Shown piece after piece: positions 28,767 to 37,190 of a stretch of DNA of 64,000 nt. Position numbers and translations under genes: made by a program. How positions within the stretch are numbered: the first letter of the stretch is position 1; every line of letters starts with the position of its first letter. The notes under the pieces were generated by a model. It was not told the origin of the DNA and made no database searches. It worked only from the letters and a program-made list of their open reading frames with translations. The stretch is taken from assembly GCF_001293395.1 (NCBI RefSeq), contig NW_015438364.1, positions 1 to 64,000 of the forward strand. Direction: 5' to 3'. Origin of the DNA: Leptomonas pyrrhocoris (lineage: Eukaryota > Euglenozoa > Kinetoplastea > Trypanosomatida > Trypanosomatidae).

Positions 28767-31700
28767 TTACGCGGCGGAGTTGGTGTCGGAGTCCTCGTCG
28801 GGGCTGTCCATCGCTATAAGGCTGCACTCGATGTCCGTCACCGCCTTCAGCACCAGAGCGTAGTCCTCCGGGTTCTTCACCATCGCCTCCATTTTATCGC
28901 AGGCCTCCAGTTTGGTGCGGGCGAGAGTGCTGAGCGAACGGACGGAGCGAATCACCTCTGGGTGGTCGCCCATCACGGCGATGGCCTCCTTCATGTACAC
29001 ACCAGGCTGCAGCCCCTTCGGCGACAGAGTCATCCGCAGCACTGTAATGAGACTGTCGTTGTTGGCTGCCTGGCTCAGTACCTCGCGGCGGCTGTTCAGC
29101 ATCTCCTCCGCCGTCTCAAAGGGGTCCAGCGTCACCTGGTGCGTCTTGGCAATATCGATGGCAGTGGTGGTGGACGGGAAGGAGCGCTCCAGCTCGTATG
29201 TGCTGATGCTCATGCGCTGCGACATCAAGTCCAGTTTGCGGCCATCCGCCACGTCGTCCCGAGGACCGATGTTCACCGTGTTCTCAAAGTAGCCGAGGTG
29301 CATCGAGCGGTCATAGCCATCGGGGGGAATGCGAGTGCCCTTCGGGAAGTACGGCTGCACCTCGTTCACGGTAACCAGGCAGTGGTTCGGCTGACGATGC
29401 ACCGCCGCCACCCGCTTGCGCTTCGAGTCTGGCTCCGGCAGCGCCGGCTGCGTCTCTGACAGCTCCTCGGTGAGTCGCACGAGGGACGTGTCCGCAAAGA
29501 GGGACTCGATGTACGACTTCGCGTACTCCTTAAACTCGGCGAGCGTCGTGGTGGTCGGCATTTTGTAGATGCGGCATACCGACTTGCCACCCGGCAGCCC
29601 GCGCGGCTTCTCGCCGACCATGTTGTCGTCCGCCTCCTCTTGCAGCTCTTTACGCGACTTCGGCGGGGCGTCGCGCTCCATGCGGGCCCACACGAAGAAG
29701 TAGCGGCCATTGCGCCGCTTCGTCTTGGGCTCAGCGATCGCCGTGCACCACGTCGACATGGCCGTGTGCACCACCGCAGACCCTTTGAAGTCGCTGACGG
29801 CTTGCAGGTACTTGTCGACGATGCCAATGGTGTGCAGGGAAAACTCGTAGTACTGCCCTTTGTCCTGGAACTCCGCGGCCTCTTTCAGCGCCTTCACCTG
29901 GCCTTCCAGTGTAAAGCACGCATCGTCCGGACACACGTAGAGTTCGGAGACGATGCCATACACCGTGTCCGCCGGCAGCAGCAAGTCTGCCTCGGGCAGC
30001 ACCCGCACATAGTCCTGCCAGAACACGTGAGACAGGACGCCAAAGGGCATGCGAGCGCCTTTGGAGTCTGTGCCCTTCACAAAGTAGAACACCTCCGTCA
30101 CACGGAAGCACAACGCGGCAATGAAGACGAGCACCATGCCCGCCTCCACGAAGTCGTTGTTGGCCTTGTGAGCGTCATGCAGGCGGTAGAGCCATTTCAG
30201 CGCCTCCTTCAGCGCATTTTGCCGCAGGAAGTTGCGGAACACCTCGGCGTACGCCGTGACCCTCGCCTCCTTAAACTTCATCGAGTCGTCCACCTGGAGA
30301 CGCAGCACATCGTCAAATAGGCTCAGCACGGTGACCGTCATGGCCTCGAACTCCTCCGAGAAGCGCGGCGGGCGCTGGTCGGACACGTTCGACTTCTCCA
30401 GCAAGTAGCGCGAGATGGGCAGGTTGCGCTGCACGCTCATGAACATCTCATCCACCTTGTGCTTGTACTTCATCTGCGTATCGCCGCCCGGTGCGTTGGA
30501 GTCATCCTCGTAGCGCGTGGCAAAGTCAGGTGTAGGCAGCCGGAAATCGTCCTCCTCCACCTTCGCCCGCTCAATCAGCTCGTCAAACTGGAACTCGATG
30601 AAGCGACCGGCCAGGCGCAGGTCCCGCACGCGCGACTCGGCGACCGACACGAGCGCGTTCGCCGTGAGCGACTTGATCTTTGACAGCGAGCTCTTCCACG
30701 AGAAGAACGCTTGGCTCATCAGAAGGAAGGTGCAGCTGGCCGAGGTGCGCACGTGCTGGCAGCAGCTGCTCATGAGGCGGAAGGTGAGCAGCACCATGCC
30801 GTTGCCCATGCGGGCCTTGTGACTGATGATCTCAGGAAACAGCTTGCAGACCACCTCGTGCATCACCGCGGAGCTCATTTGCAAGGAGACGGTCGAGTTC
30901 GCCAGGTTCAGCACCGACTCCAGCATGACGAAGAAGGGGAAGACGGCGGTGTTCGCGCTGTTGTCGCGCACCGTGCGCAGAATCTTTGGGATGTCGTTGA
31001 GGATGATGCTGCACATCTGCACGCCGATAGCGGTCACAAAGGTGGTGTTGCGCGCCTCCCACGCCTTTCGCTCTTCCGCATGCTCATCCCGCTGCTCGCC
31101 GTCATCGCCCGTCGCAGCGACAGCTGAGGCTGCCGTGTAGCGGAAGGCCGACTGCGAGTCGGAGATGATCTGCATCACACCAGCGATGATCTTCCCGTCC
31201 ACTTCCTCCTGCAGCCACCGCGTGATGATGCGGCGGGGGGTGTAGTACATGATCCACAGGCACGTGATAGCCAGCTGGCGCTTGTCCAGCAGAAACAAGT
31301 CCGCGGGAATTTTGTCGTTCGACTGCGTGATCGACTTCCAGTGCGGGCCCAGATTGCGCACGAGGGCAAACAGCTGCGAGGCGATGCCCGTCAGGTTCTC
31401 GCTCGGTGTGCGGGAGTCGTTGGCGAGGCGCCGCAAAAAGTTGTACAGCACGTTTGTCGCCAGCGATCGCGTCACGCGATTGTTGTGACTCATGAGGGTG
31501 GTAAAGGAGTTCACGGCGATGCGGGCGAAGAACACCGGGCGGCCGGCGCCGGCCCTGGGCAGCAGCAGGTACATCGCATCTGGGTCCTCGAGGACGTACT
31601 TCAAGAAATTGATCAAGCTCTCGTGATTGCCGGCCTCCTCAAAGTAAGCCGTGATCTTCTCGTAAATCGTGAGCACACGCCCACGGTCTGCGTAGTGCGT

Positions 31701-34700
31701 CAGACTGCGCACAAATATGGCCACGTTGCGCACGAGTTGGCTCTCGTCGAAGGTGGACAGCTTCGTCAGCACCAGAACGCATAGCTCCGCCACGGTGGAG
31801 TAAAAAGATGGGTGGAAGAGGTCCTGGCGCGGCACGGCCGGGTTCTCGTCCCCCCACAGGTACATGGAGCGCAGAATCACGTCAAAGAGGAACCACGAGA
31901 GGGTGCTCATCTCGCTGAGAATGTTGCGCGCTGGCGGGGCCGCCTTCTTGCCGCGCGCCGCAGTAGGCGAGCTGGGGCCTCCCGGCGTCGACGGCGCGCT
32001 GCCGTCCCTTGCCGCGTCTGCCGGCTGCTGCGACAGTGTCTTGAGCAAGTTGAGCCACGCCTCCGCCAGTCCGCTGTAGAGGCGCCGCTTGTACTCGCAC
32101 GCCGCCCCTTCGTAGAGAGTGTCGTTCGACAGAAAGTGATATAACACGCTGCCGGCGCTGGTCTTGACGAAGACTTGCGGCGTCATGCCCTCCGTATTGT
32201 GTCGGCGGCGTATGGTGTGCGTCGAGGTGTCGTACTGCTGCGCCTTGGCGGTGAAGCCCAGGAGCACGTCCAGCATGTGGGTGCGGTTCGCAAGCGACAC
32301 AGTGGTGGAGCCGGAGCCGATCAAGGAAAAGGAATAGGCGCTCAAAAATGGGTAGAAGGCCAAGATCTCAGCGAGTGGCAGCTGTGAAATGAGACTGACC
32401 ACGCCGCGGTGTGGGTCCGTTGCCAGGGGCGGCAGCTTCTGCAGCGCACCGCACTCATTCAGGACGTTGTCGTTTTTCTTCATCTCCGCGATGGAGGGCG
32501 GACACTGGCGAAAGACGGACGCGATGACGCGGTTGGAGGCGTGCACTGTCGTTTTGGTTTGGCTGGATGCACGCAGCACACTCTCGCCGTTGTTCAGCAG
32601 CGCAGACACCGGCGCCTCAGCGAAGTTCTTGAGGTAGCCGCCGGCGGCAGCCACGGCAGCCTGGTCGTGCGCTACGAACTTCACGTCGATGTTGTCGCGC
32701 ACCTGAATGACGCCGTTGACCATCAGCGGCACAGCCGCGTATCCAATCTTGAAGGTGCGGGGCTGCCCCACCGTCGGCGGCGTCTTGCGCTGACAGGTTG
32801 CGTACAAGGTGATGAAAATGTGATGGCGGTCCGTCGTGTTGAGGGGCAGCTGCAGCTTGAACTCGTCATTCAGGGCAAAATCAGGCGTGTTGTGCATCGA
32901 CGTCGACCACGCCAACGTGTCCATCGACAGGTTGTTGAGGCCGCGGCCGTAGATGCACTGGATGGCGCCGTCCTCCGAGAGGCCATCGTCCTTCGCCTTA
33001 ACACAGATCTGGAAGGCGTAGGTGTGGTGCGAGTTGGGGATGTTGCGCAGGTAGCCGGTGTTGATCACCTTCAGCTTCGACACACGGAAGTAGTAGACGT
33101 TGTTGTAAGTGGTGAAGTAGCCGGAGTTGAGAATGGGAATGCAACAGGGAGAGTAGCGGTAGACGACGGGACGGGCACCCTGCACATCCGGATCGAGCAG
33201 GCTCACCATCGACTCGTTCTCCTCCGGCAGCGTTTCGGGGTGGTCAGACGGGAAGGCAACCTCGTGCTTGGAGAGGTCGCGGACGGTGAAGGAGAAGTTC
33301 ACTGGGATCGTCTTCTGCGCGCTGCGCCACCGCTCGTCCTGCATCACCTTAAACGTCTCCTCGTCGCGGAAGGCCTTGCGGTAGAGACGGTCAATGGTGA
33401 AGCTGGTCACCGGCTTGTTGTCCTCCCCTTGCAGCGGAGCGGCGTTCCACCCTAGCTCCTCCAGCACGTCGGAGACCTGCGCCAGCAGCAGCGTCTCCTG
33501 CTTCATCGGCGCGACGTGCACCGGCTTGTACCTGTCGGCGCGACTGTACAGATCTACGTAGGTGTCGAAGTCCTCACAGCACGGTCGGTAGACGCGCATG
33601 ATGATGTGCAGCGTCCCTTTAAACTCGTTCGGCACGAAAGCGACGACCTCGTTCTTCTTCGCCAGCTCCTTGCGCTCTTTTTGCGGGTAGAAGACGTCCA
33701 GGCCGGCGTCGAAGTAGAACGTTTCAGACACCTTCACCTTCTGGCGGTCGGTCAGGCTGTAGAGGGCAGCGGCGACGATGATCGGGTCGGTGCCCTCGCC
33801 GTGCAGCTCCGTCACGCGGTTGCTGATCTTCGCCGCGGCGACGCGGTAGACAAAACCACCAGTAAAGGTGCGCATGGCAGGAGTGGGCTTCCGTGTGTCG
33901 ATGTCGCTCACCCACAGGTTGCCCGCGGTGGGCTTGGCCGCGGTTACACCCTCCTTGGCAGCCGTCTGTGACTTCTCCCATACTTGGATCGGGTCCCCGT
34001 AGGAGATCTGCGAGACCGCCCTGCGCACCATAGCGCCGTCGCCCTTCATGAGTTGATCGCGCGTCAGTAGCCGCTCCGATGGGGCGTTGTGCGGGTAGTC
34101 GTCGTCATCGACGGTCAGCGTCGGGTCGCTCAGCACCTCCGACTCGAAGAAACACTTCAGCGATTTCAGCGACCGTTCACCCGGCGCACAGGCGCGCTCG
34201 CGGTCGGCGTTGTTGCGCTGGTGCGCGCGCTGCAGCGTAATGATGGTCTGCTTCGCCGAGAAGAAGCCTAGCTGCACCCTTGCGTGCGCTGGCACCTCGC
34301 CTGCCATCTCCGTGGGAGGAAAGAGGCACTTGCCGGACTCACGGATGGTGCCGTAGCGGTGGACGTCGATGCGGCTGCGCTTCGTCGCGTCCTCCGTGAG
34401 GCCGCGCGTCGCGAGCTCCTCCGCCAGGGCCGACTCAAAAGCCTCCAGCGGCACCTCGTCGCGCCGCTCCGATACAGGGGAGGAGGCGGTGTCCTCCTCG
34501 CTACGTGCCAGGATGCCGTTGTCGTTGCGGATCGCCTCTATCGTAGAGGCGGAGTAGTGGCTGCTGATGTCCGAGGCGGAGTCGTCTTCGCTACCGCTGG
34601 AGTGGCCATCATCCTCCGCACTCGGCGCGATGGACTCGTGCGGCGTCTTATGCATCTCAAAGCGGGACCCCTCGTGCGGCAAGGCGTGCTCATGGTCGGC

Positions 34701-35915
34701 GGGGCTGCCCACCGCGCTCTCGTCCGTGCGCAGGTCGAGCGGCTGGCTCTCTCCACTCCTGCTGTTGATGGAGAGGGAGGGAAAGCGGCGCGCTTCGAGT
34801 TGCGAGCTGTGCTGCCTAACAGACTCGTCCGGGACCTCCGCCTTCGTCGTGGTGGTCATCATAGGTGCGTCTAAATACTGAGAGTTCTCGCGCTTGCTGC
34901 CTTCCAGCTGAGCGGACGCCTTGCGGTTGTCGTGCGGCGACTCGGGCTGTGAGGCGTTTTGCGAGGTCGTCAGCGAGATGGAGGTCGCTGTGGGGAGTCG
35001 TGCTGAGGCGCTGAGCGGGACAGCGGCCTCGTCTCTCGGATTACCATTCGGAGTGTCGGCGGACATCGCACGCGGTCGTGTCGAGAGAGGGGCGTCGCTC
35101 AGCGGCTTCTTCAGCTTTGCGGCGTACTCGCGCATCACCGCCTCACGAGCCTCACGTCGAATCTCCTCGAGGCGGCGCTCGTGTGCTTCGGCAGCGACCC
35201 TGCGAGCCTGCTCCTCGGCCTCACGGCGTGCTTGGGCCTCCGCCTCCCTGCGAGCCTGCTCCTCGGCCTCACGGCGTGCTTGGGCCTCCGCCTCCCTGCG
35301 AGCCTGCTCCTCGGCCTCACGGCGTGCTTGGGCCTCCGCTTCCCTGCGAGCCTGCTCCTCGGCCTCACGGCGTGCTTGGGCCTCCGCCTCCCTGCGAGCC
35401 TGCTCCTCGGCCTCACGGCGCATTTGCTCCTCCGCGTCGCGACGGGCCTCTTCCTCTGCCTCTCTCCTCGCTTGCTCCTCTGCCGCCTTCCGGGCCTGCG
35501 CTTCTGTGTTGCTCACGCCCGCCATGCTGCCAATAGAGCTGTTCTCGCTTTTGTGGTTCACCGGCGCACCTGTCGCAAACGAATCGTGTTGGGATGGAGT
35601 GAAGTAGCCGCCGTTGCCCCTAACCCCAGCTGCGGTCACCAGCGGCTGCTGGCCGTACCCGCTGCCTTGGAGCACCGTATCTGGGGTGGCCTGCCGCGAC
35701 GCACGCTGCTGCTGCTTACGGCGAAGGCGTTCCTCGATCTCACGTTGAATGAGATCTGCCTCTTCCTTACGAGTTGCCTCGGCGGGATCGTCTACGATCG
35801 GCGTTATCTCAAACGGCGGCCGACTACCGTACGGGTCGCTGTGAACGTTGGAGCGTTGAATCTGCGCCTCCATCTCGGCCATAAGCTGCCGCTCAATATC
35901 GTTGTCGGTGCTCAT
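28767..35915 (-). CDS. DOCK-family guanine nucleotide exchange factor (DHR-1/DHR-2 protein)
   Basis: 2382 residues from the ATG at 35915; the frame reaches upstream only to a TTG. Layout: a charged N-terminus, a RREAE(E/A)QA coiled repeat (about 145-242, encoded by a 48-bp tandem repeat), a long Ser/acidic region to about 560, a DOCK C2/DHR-1 domain (about 915-1085, with PILNSGYFTTYNNVYYFRVSKLKV), a large helical middle and a C-terminal DHR-2 domain (about 1885-2370). In the DHR-2, VNEVQPYFP, KTHQVTLDPFETAEEML and TLSPKGLQPGVYMKEAI align with the catalytic lobes of DOCK proteins. DHR-2 domains load GTP on Rho/Rac/Cdc42 GTPases and DHR-1 binds phosphoinositides. Trypanosomatids have few or no classical Rac-type GTPases, so the partner is an open question. 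Confidence 0.88.
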   Translation of the reverse strand: MSTDNDIERQLMAEMEAQIQRSNVHSDPYGSRPPFEITPIVDDPAEATRKEEADLIQREIEERLRRKQQQRASRQATPDTVLQGSGYGQQPLVTAAGVRGNGGYFTPSQHDSFATGAPVNHKSENSSIGSMAGVSNTEAQARKAAEEQARREAEEEARRDAEEQMRREAEEQARREAEAQARREAEEQARREAEAQARREAEEQARREAEAQARREAEEQARREAEAQARREAEEQARRVAAEAHERRLEEIRREAREAVMREYAAKLKKPLSDAPLSTRPRAMSADTPNGNPRDEAAVPLSASARLPTATSISLTTSQNASQPESPHDNRKASAQLEGSKRENSQYLDAPMMTTTTKAEVPDESVRQHSSQLEARRFPSLSINSRSGESQPLDLRTDESAVGSPADHEHALPHEGSRFEMHKTPHESIAPSAEDDGHSSGSEDDSASDISSHYSASTIEAIRNDNGILARSEEDTASSPVSERRDEVPLEAFESALAEELATRGLTEDATKRSRIDVHRYGTIRESGKCLFPPTEMAGEVPAHARVQLGFFSAKQTIITLQRAHQRNNADRERACAPGERSLKSLKCFFESEVLSDPTLTVDDDDYPHNAPSERLLTRDQLMKGDGAMVRRAVSQISYGDPIQVWEKSQTAAKEGVTAAKPTAGNLWVSDIDTRKPTPAMRTFTGGFVYRVAAAKISNRVTELHGEGTDPIIVAAALYSLTDRQKVKVSETFYFDAGLDVFYPQKERKELAKKNEVVAFVPNEFKGTLHIIMRVYRPCCEDFDTYVDLYSRADRYKPVHVAPMKQETLLLAQVSDVLEELGWNAAPLQGEDNKPVTSFTIDRLYRKAFRDEETFKVMQDERWRSAQKTIPVNFSFTVRDLSKHEVAFPSDHPETLPEENESMVSLLDPDVQGARPVVYRYSPCCIPILNSGYFTTYNNVYYFRVSKLKVINTGYLRNIPNSHHTYAFQICVKAKDDGLSEDGAIQCIYGRGLNNLSMDTLAWSTSMHNTPDFALNDEFKLQLPLNTTDRHHIFITLYATCQRKTPPTVGQPRTFKIGYAAVPLMVNGVIQVRDNIDVKFVAHDQAAVAAAGGYLKNFAEAPVSALLNNGESVLRASSQTKTTVHASNRVIASVFRQCPPSIAEMKKNDNVLNECGALQKLPPLATDPHRGVVSLISQLPLAEILAFYPFLSAYSFSLIGSGSTTVSLANRTHMLDVLLGFTAKAQQYDTSTHTIRRRHNTEGMTPQVFVKTSAGSVLYHFLSNDTLYEGAACEYKRRLYSGLAEAWLNLLKTLSQQPADAARDGSAPSTPGGPSSPTAARGKKAAPPARNILSEMSTLSWFLFDVILRSMYLWGDENPAVPRQDLFHPSFYSTVAELCVLVLTKLSTFDESQLVRNVAIFVRSLTHYADRGRVLTIYEKITAYFEEAGNHESLINFLKYVLEDPDAMYLLLPRAGAGRPVFFARIAVNSFTTLMSHNNRVTRSLATNVLYNFLRRLANDSRTPSENLTGIASQLFALVRNLGPHWKSITQSNDKIPADLFLLDKRQLAITCLWIMYYTPRRIITRWLQEEVDGKIIAGVMQIISDSQSAFRYTAASAVAATGDDGEQRDEHAEERKAWEARNTTFVTAIGVQMCSIILNDIPKILRTVRDNSANTAVFPFFVMLESVLNLANSTVSLQMSSAVMHEVVCKLFPEIISHKARMGNGMVLLTFRLMSSCCQHVRTSASCTFLLMSQAFFSWKSSLSKIKSLTANALVSVAESRVRDLRLAGRFIEFQFDELIERAKVEEDDFRLPTPDFATRYEDDSNAPGGDTQMKYKHKVDEMFMSVQRNLPISRYLLEKSNVSDQRPPRFSEEFEAMTVTVLSLFDDVLRLQVDDSMKFKEARVTAYAEVFRNFLRQNALKEALKWLYRLHDAHKANNDFVEAGMVLVFIAALCFRVTEVFYFVKGTDSKGARMPFGVLSHVFWQDYVRVLPEADLLLPADTVYGIVSELYVCPDDACFTLEGQVKALKEAAEFQDKGQYYEFSLHTIGIVDKYLQAVSDFKGSAVVHTAMSTWCTAIAEPKTKRRNGRYFFVWARMERDAPPKSRKELQEEADDNMVGEKPRGLPGGKSVCRIYKMPTTTTLAEFKEYAKSYIESLFADTSLVRLTEELSETQPALPEPDSKRKRVAAVHRQPNHCLVTVNEVQPYFPKGTRIPPDGYDRSMHLGYFENTVNIGPRDDVADGRKLDLMSQRMSISTYELERSFPSTTTAIDIAKTHQVTLDPFETAEEMLNSRREVLSQAANNDSLITVLRMTLSPKGLQPGVYMKEAIAVMGDHPEVIRSVRSLSTLARTKLEACDKMEAMVKNPEDYALVLKAVTDIECSLIAMDSPDEDSDTNSAA
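35203..35424. repeat. 48-bp tandem repeat inside the DOCK gene
   Basis: Copies start at 35203, 35251, 35299, 35347 and 35395, spaced exactly 48 bases, the last decaying after about 25 bases. Copies are nearly identical (one carries CGCTTCC for CGCCTCC). Each unit encodes 16 residues, two RREAExQA heptad-like octets of a charged single helix or coiled coil. The near-identity suggests recent expansion, so copy number probably varies between strains. Confidence 0.93.
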
Positions 35916-36339
35916 GACGGTAGACGGTGTCTTGTTCGAAGCCACAACGTCCACGAATACAGAACGTCCCTTACAATCCCCCGCAGTAACAGGAAATGCC
36001 AACGCGACGACAACACAGCAAGCACTCTAGCCTGCACTGTGAAAACAGGGGCCAAGTTTGTGGAGGCACTGTCCAACAACGCCCACTCCAAGAGCCTTCT
36101 CTTCCTTCTTTCTTCTACCCCGTAGCAATTAGACTTCGAGCTCAGAAAACACTACTGCCGTAGCCGTTTCTTCGAGGTTGATGCTTTCACTACAATAGAA
36201 CTGGGTGGCGGAGAGCATATATACGCACGCATGCAAGAGATTATGCGTGTGGGCATTCAGCAGCGTGTGATGCACCAAGACGTGGTAAGAAGAAAAGATG
36301 GAGCGGAAGTAGCGCGAAAGAATGTGGTCGCCTGTCACA
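35916..36339. other. Intergenic region (424 bases)
   Basis: Leader of the DOCK gene and 3' UTR of the candidate small gene at 36340-36543. No gene seen. Confidence 0.5.
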
Positions 36340-36543
36340 TTATTTTAATGTGCTGTGGGGTTTTCTACCTCCCCGCCAAGCACCGGAGTGACCATTTGGC
36401 ACGGCGGCGTTGATATGCACTGAGGCAAAGCGCAGAAGACGCGACGCAAGGCAGTACTTCGGGTCATTGAAGGCGTCGACCGTTAGCATACTACCGCTTT
36501 TACAGAAACGTGAAAGCAGGGCTGCTTCCGCCGAGGCTGTCAT
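36340..36543 (-). CDS. Candidate unannotated small protein (67 aa)
   Basis: 67 residues from an ATG at 36543. A T-rich tract (minus strand of 36640-36660) ends GCGGGAAG at 36633-36632 and the first ATG afterwards, 88 bases on, starts this frame. It lies in the middle of a 1275-base gap, 424 bases from the DOCK start and 647 from the RPN1 stop. The codons are balanced and protein-like, giving TASAEAALLSRFCKSG, an FNDPKYCLASRLLRFASVHI segment and a basic tail (WRGGRKPHSTLK). The N-terminus, free of acids except one Glu, could be a mitochondrial signal. No family recognised. Confidence 0.48.
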   Translation of the reverse strand: MTASAEAALLSRFCKSGSMLTVDAFNDPKYCLASRLLRFASVHINAAVPNGHSGAWRGGRKPHSTLK

Positions 36544-37190
36544 CTCAGAATGCTGTGGCCGAAAACGGCAACTGCGCCTCCTCCAGATTTCTGCTTGCGC
36601 CTGCCGACAATGCACCGCAGCCCCTTTGCACCTTCCCGCAAAACAAAAAAAAAAGAGCAACGGATACTTCGACACTTTTCCTTTGCTGCTGTGCAAGCGC
36701 GCCAGACACGCGCACACGCTGCAGCACAGCACAGCAACGCACATCCAACATTCACCGTAACGGTAATACTAATAATAAATAAACCCCCACCCCTACGCAC
36801 TGCCCAGAGACGTTACACCAACATAAAGCGAAACATGCAAAGCGAACACGAGAGGCCGGGTTGTGGCGGGTGTGGAACACGCAGCGGCGGGGCGTTTTCG
36901 GTGCATTCAACATACATACAGAGGAAGAGTGAGACTCGCTGTGCGCATTCCCTCGCTGACGTAAATGATAACAAAAAAGGCTTTCTTGAAAGGTTTTGTT
37001 ACTCCAACCTGGTGAAGGAAAAAGAAATTCGATGTGCGCAGGAGACGTAGTAAAGCGCCCTTCTATAGTCGCAGTTGTTGTTAAAGAGGTTAAAGACACT
37101 CCTGTCACCTCACGTCCTCTGACATGCACACACTCCAGTGCCAACCCCCCCCCCTCTCCCCTTGTAGCACAACACTTACATCTCGCCTTT
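36544..37190. other. Intergenic region (647 bases), RPN1 3' UTR
   Basis: Mostly the long 3' UTR of RPN1 plus the splice signal of the candidate small gene. A run of nine C at 37146-37154 on the plus strand is present. No gene seen. Confidence 0.5.
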
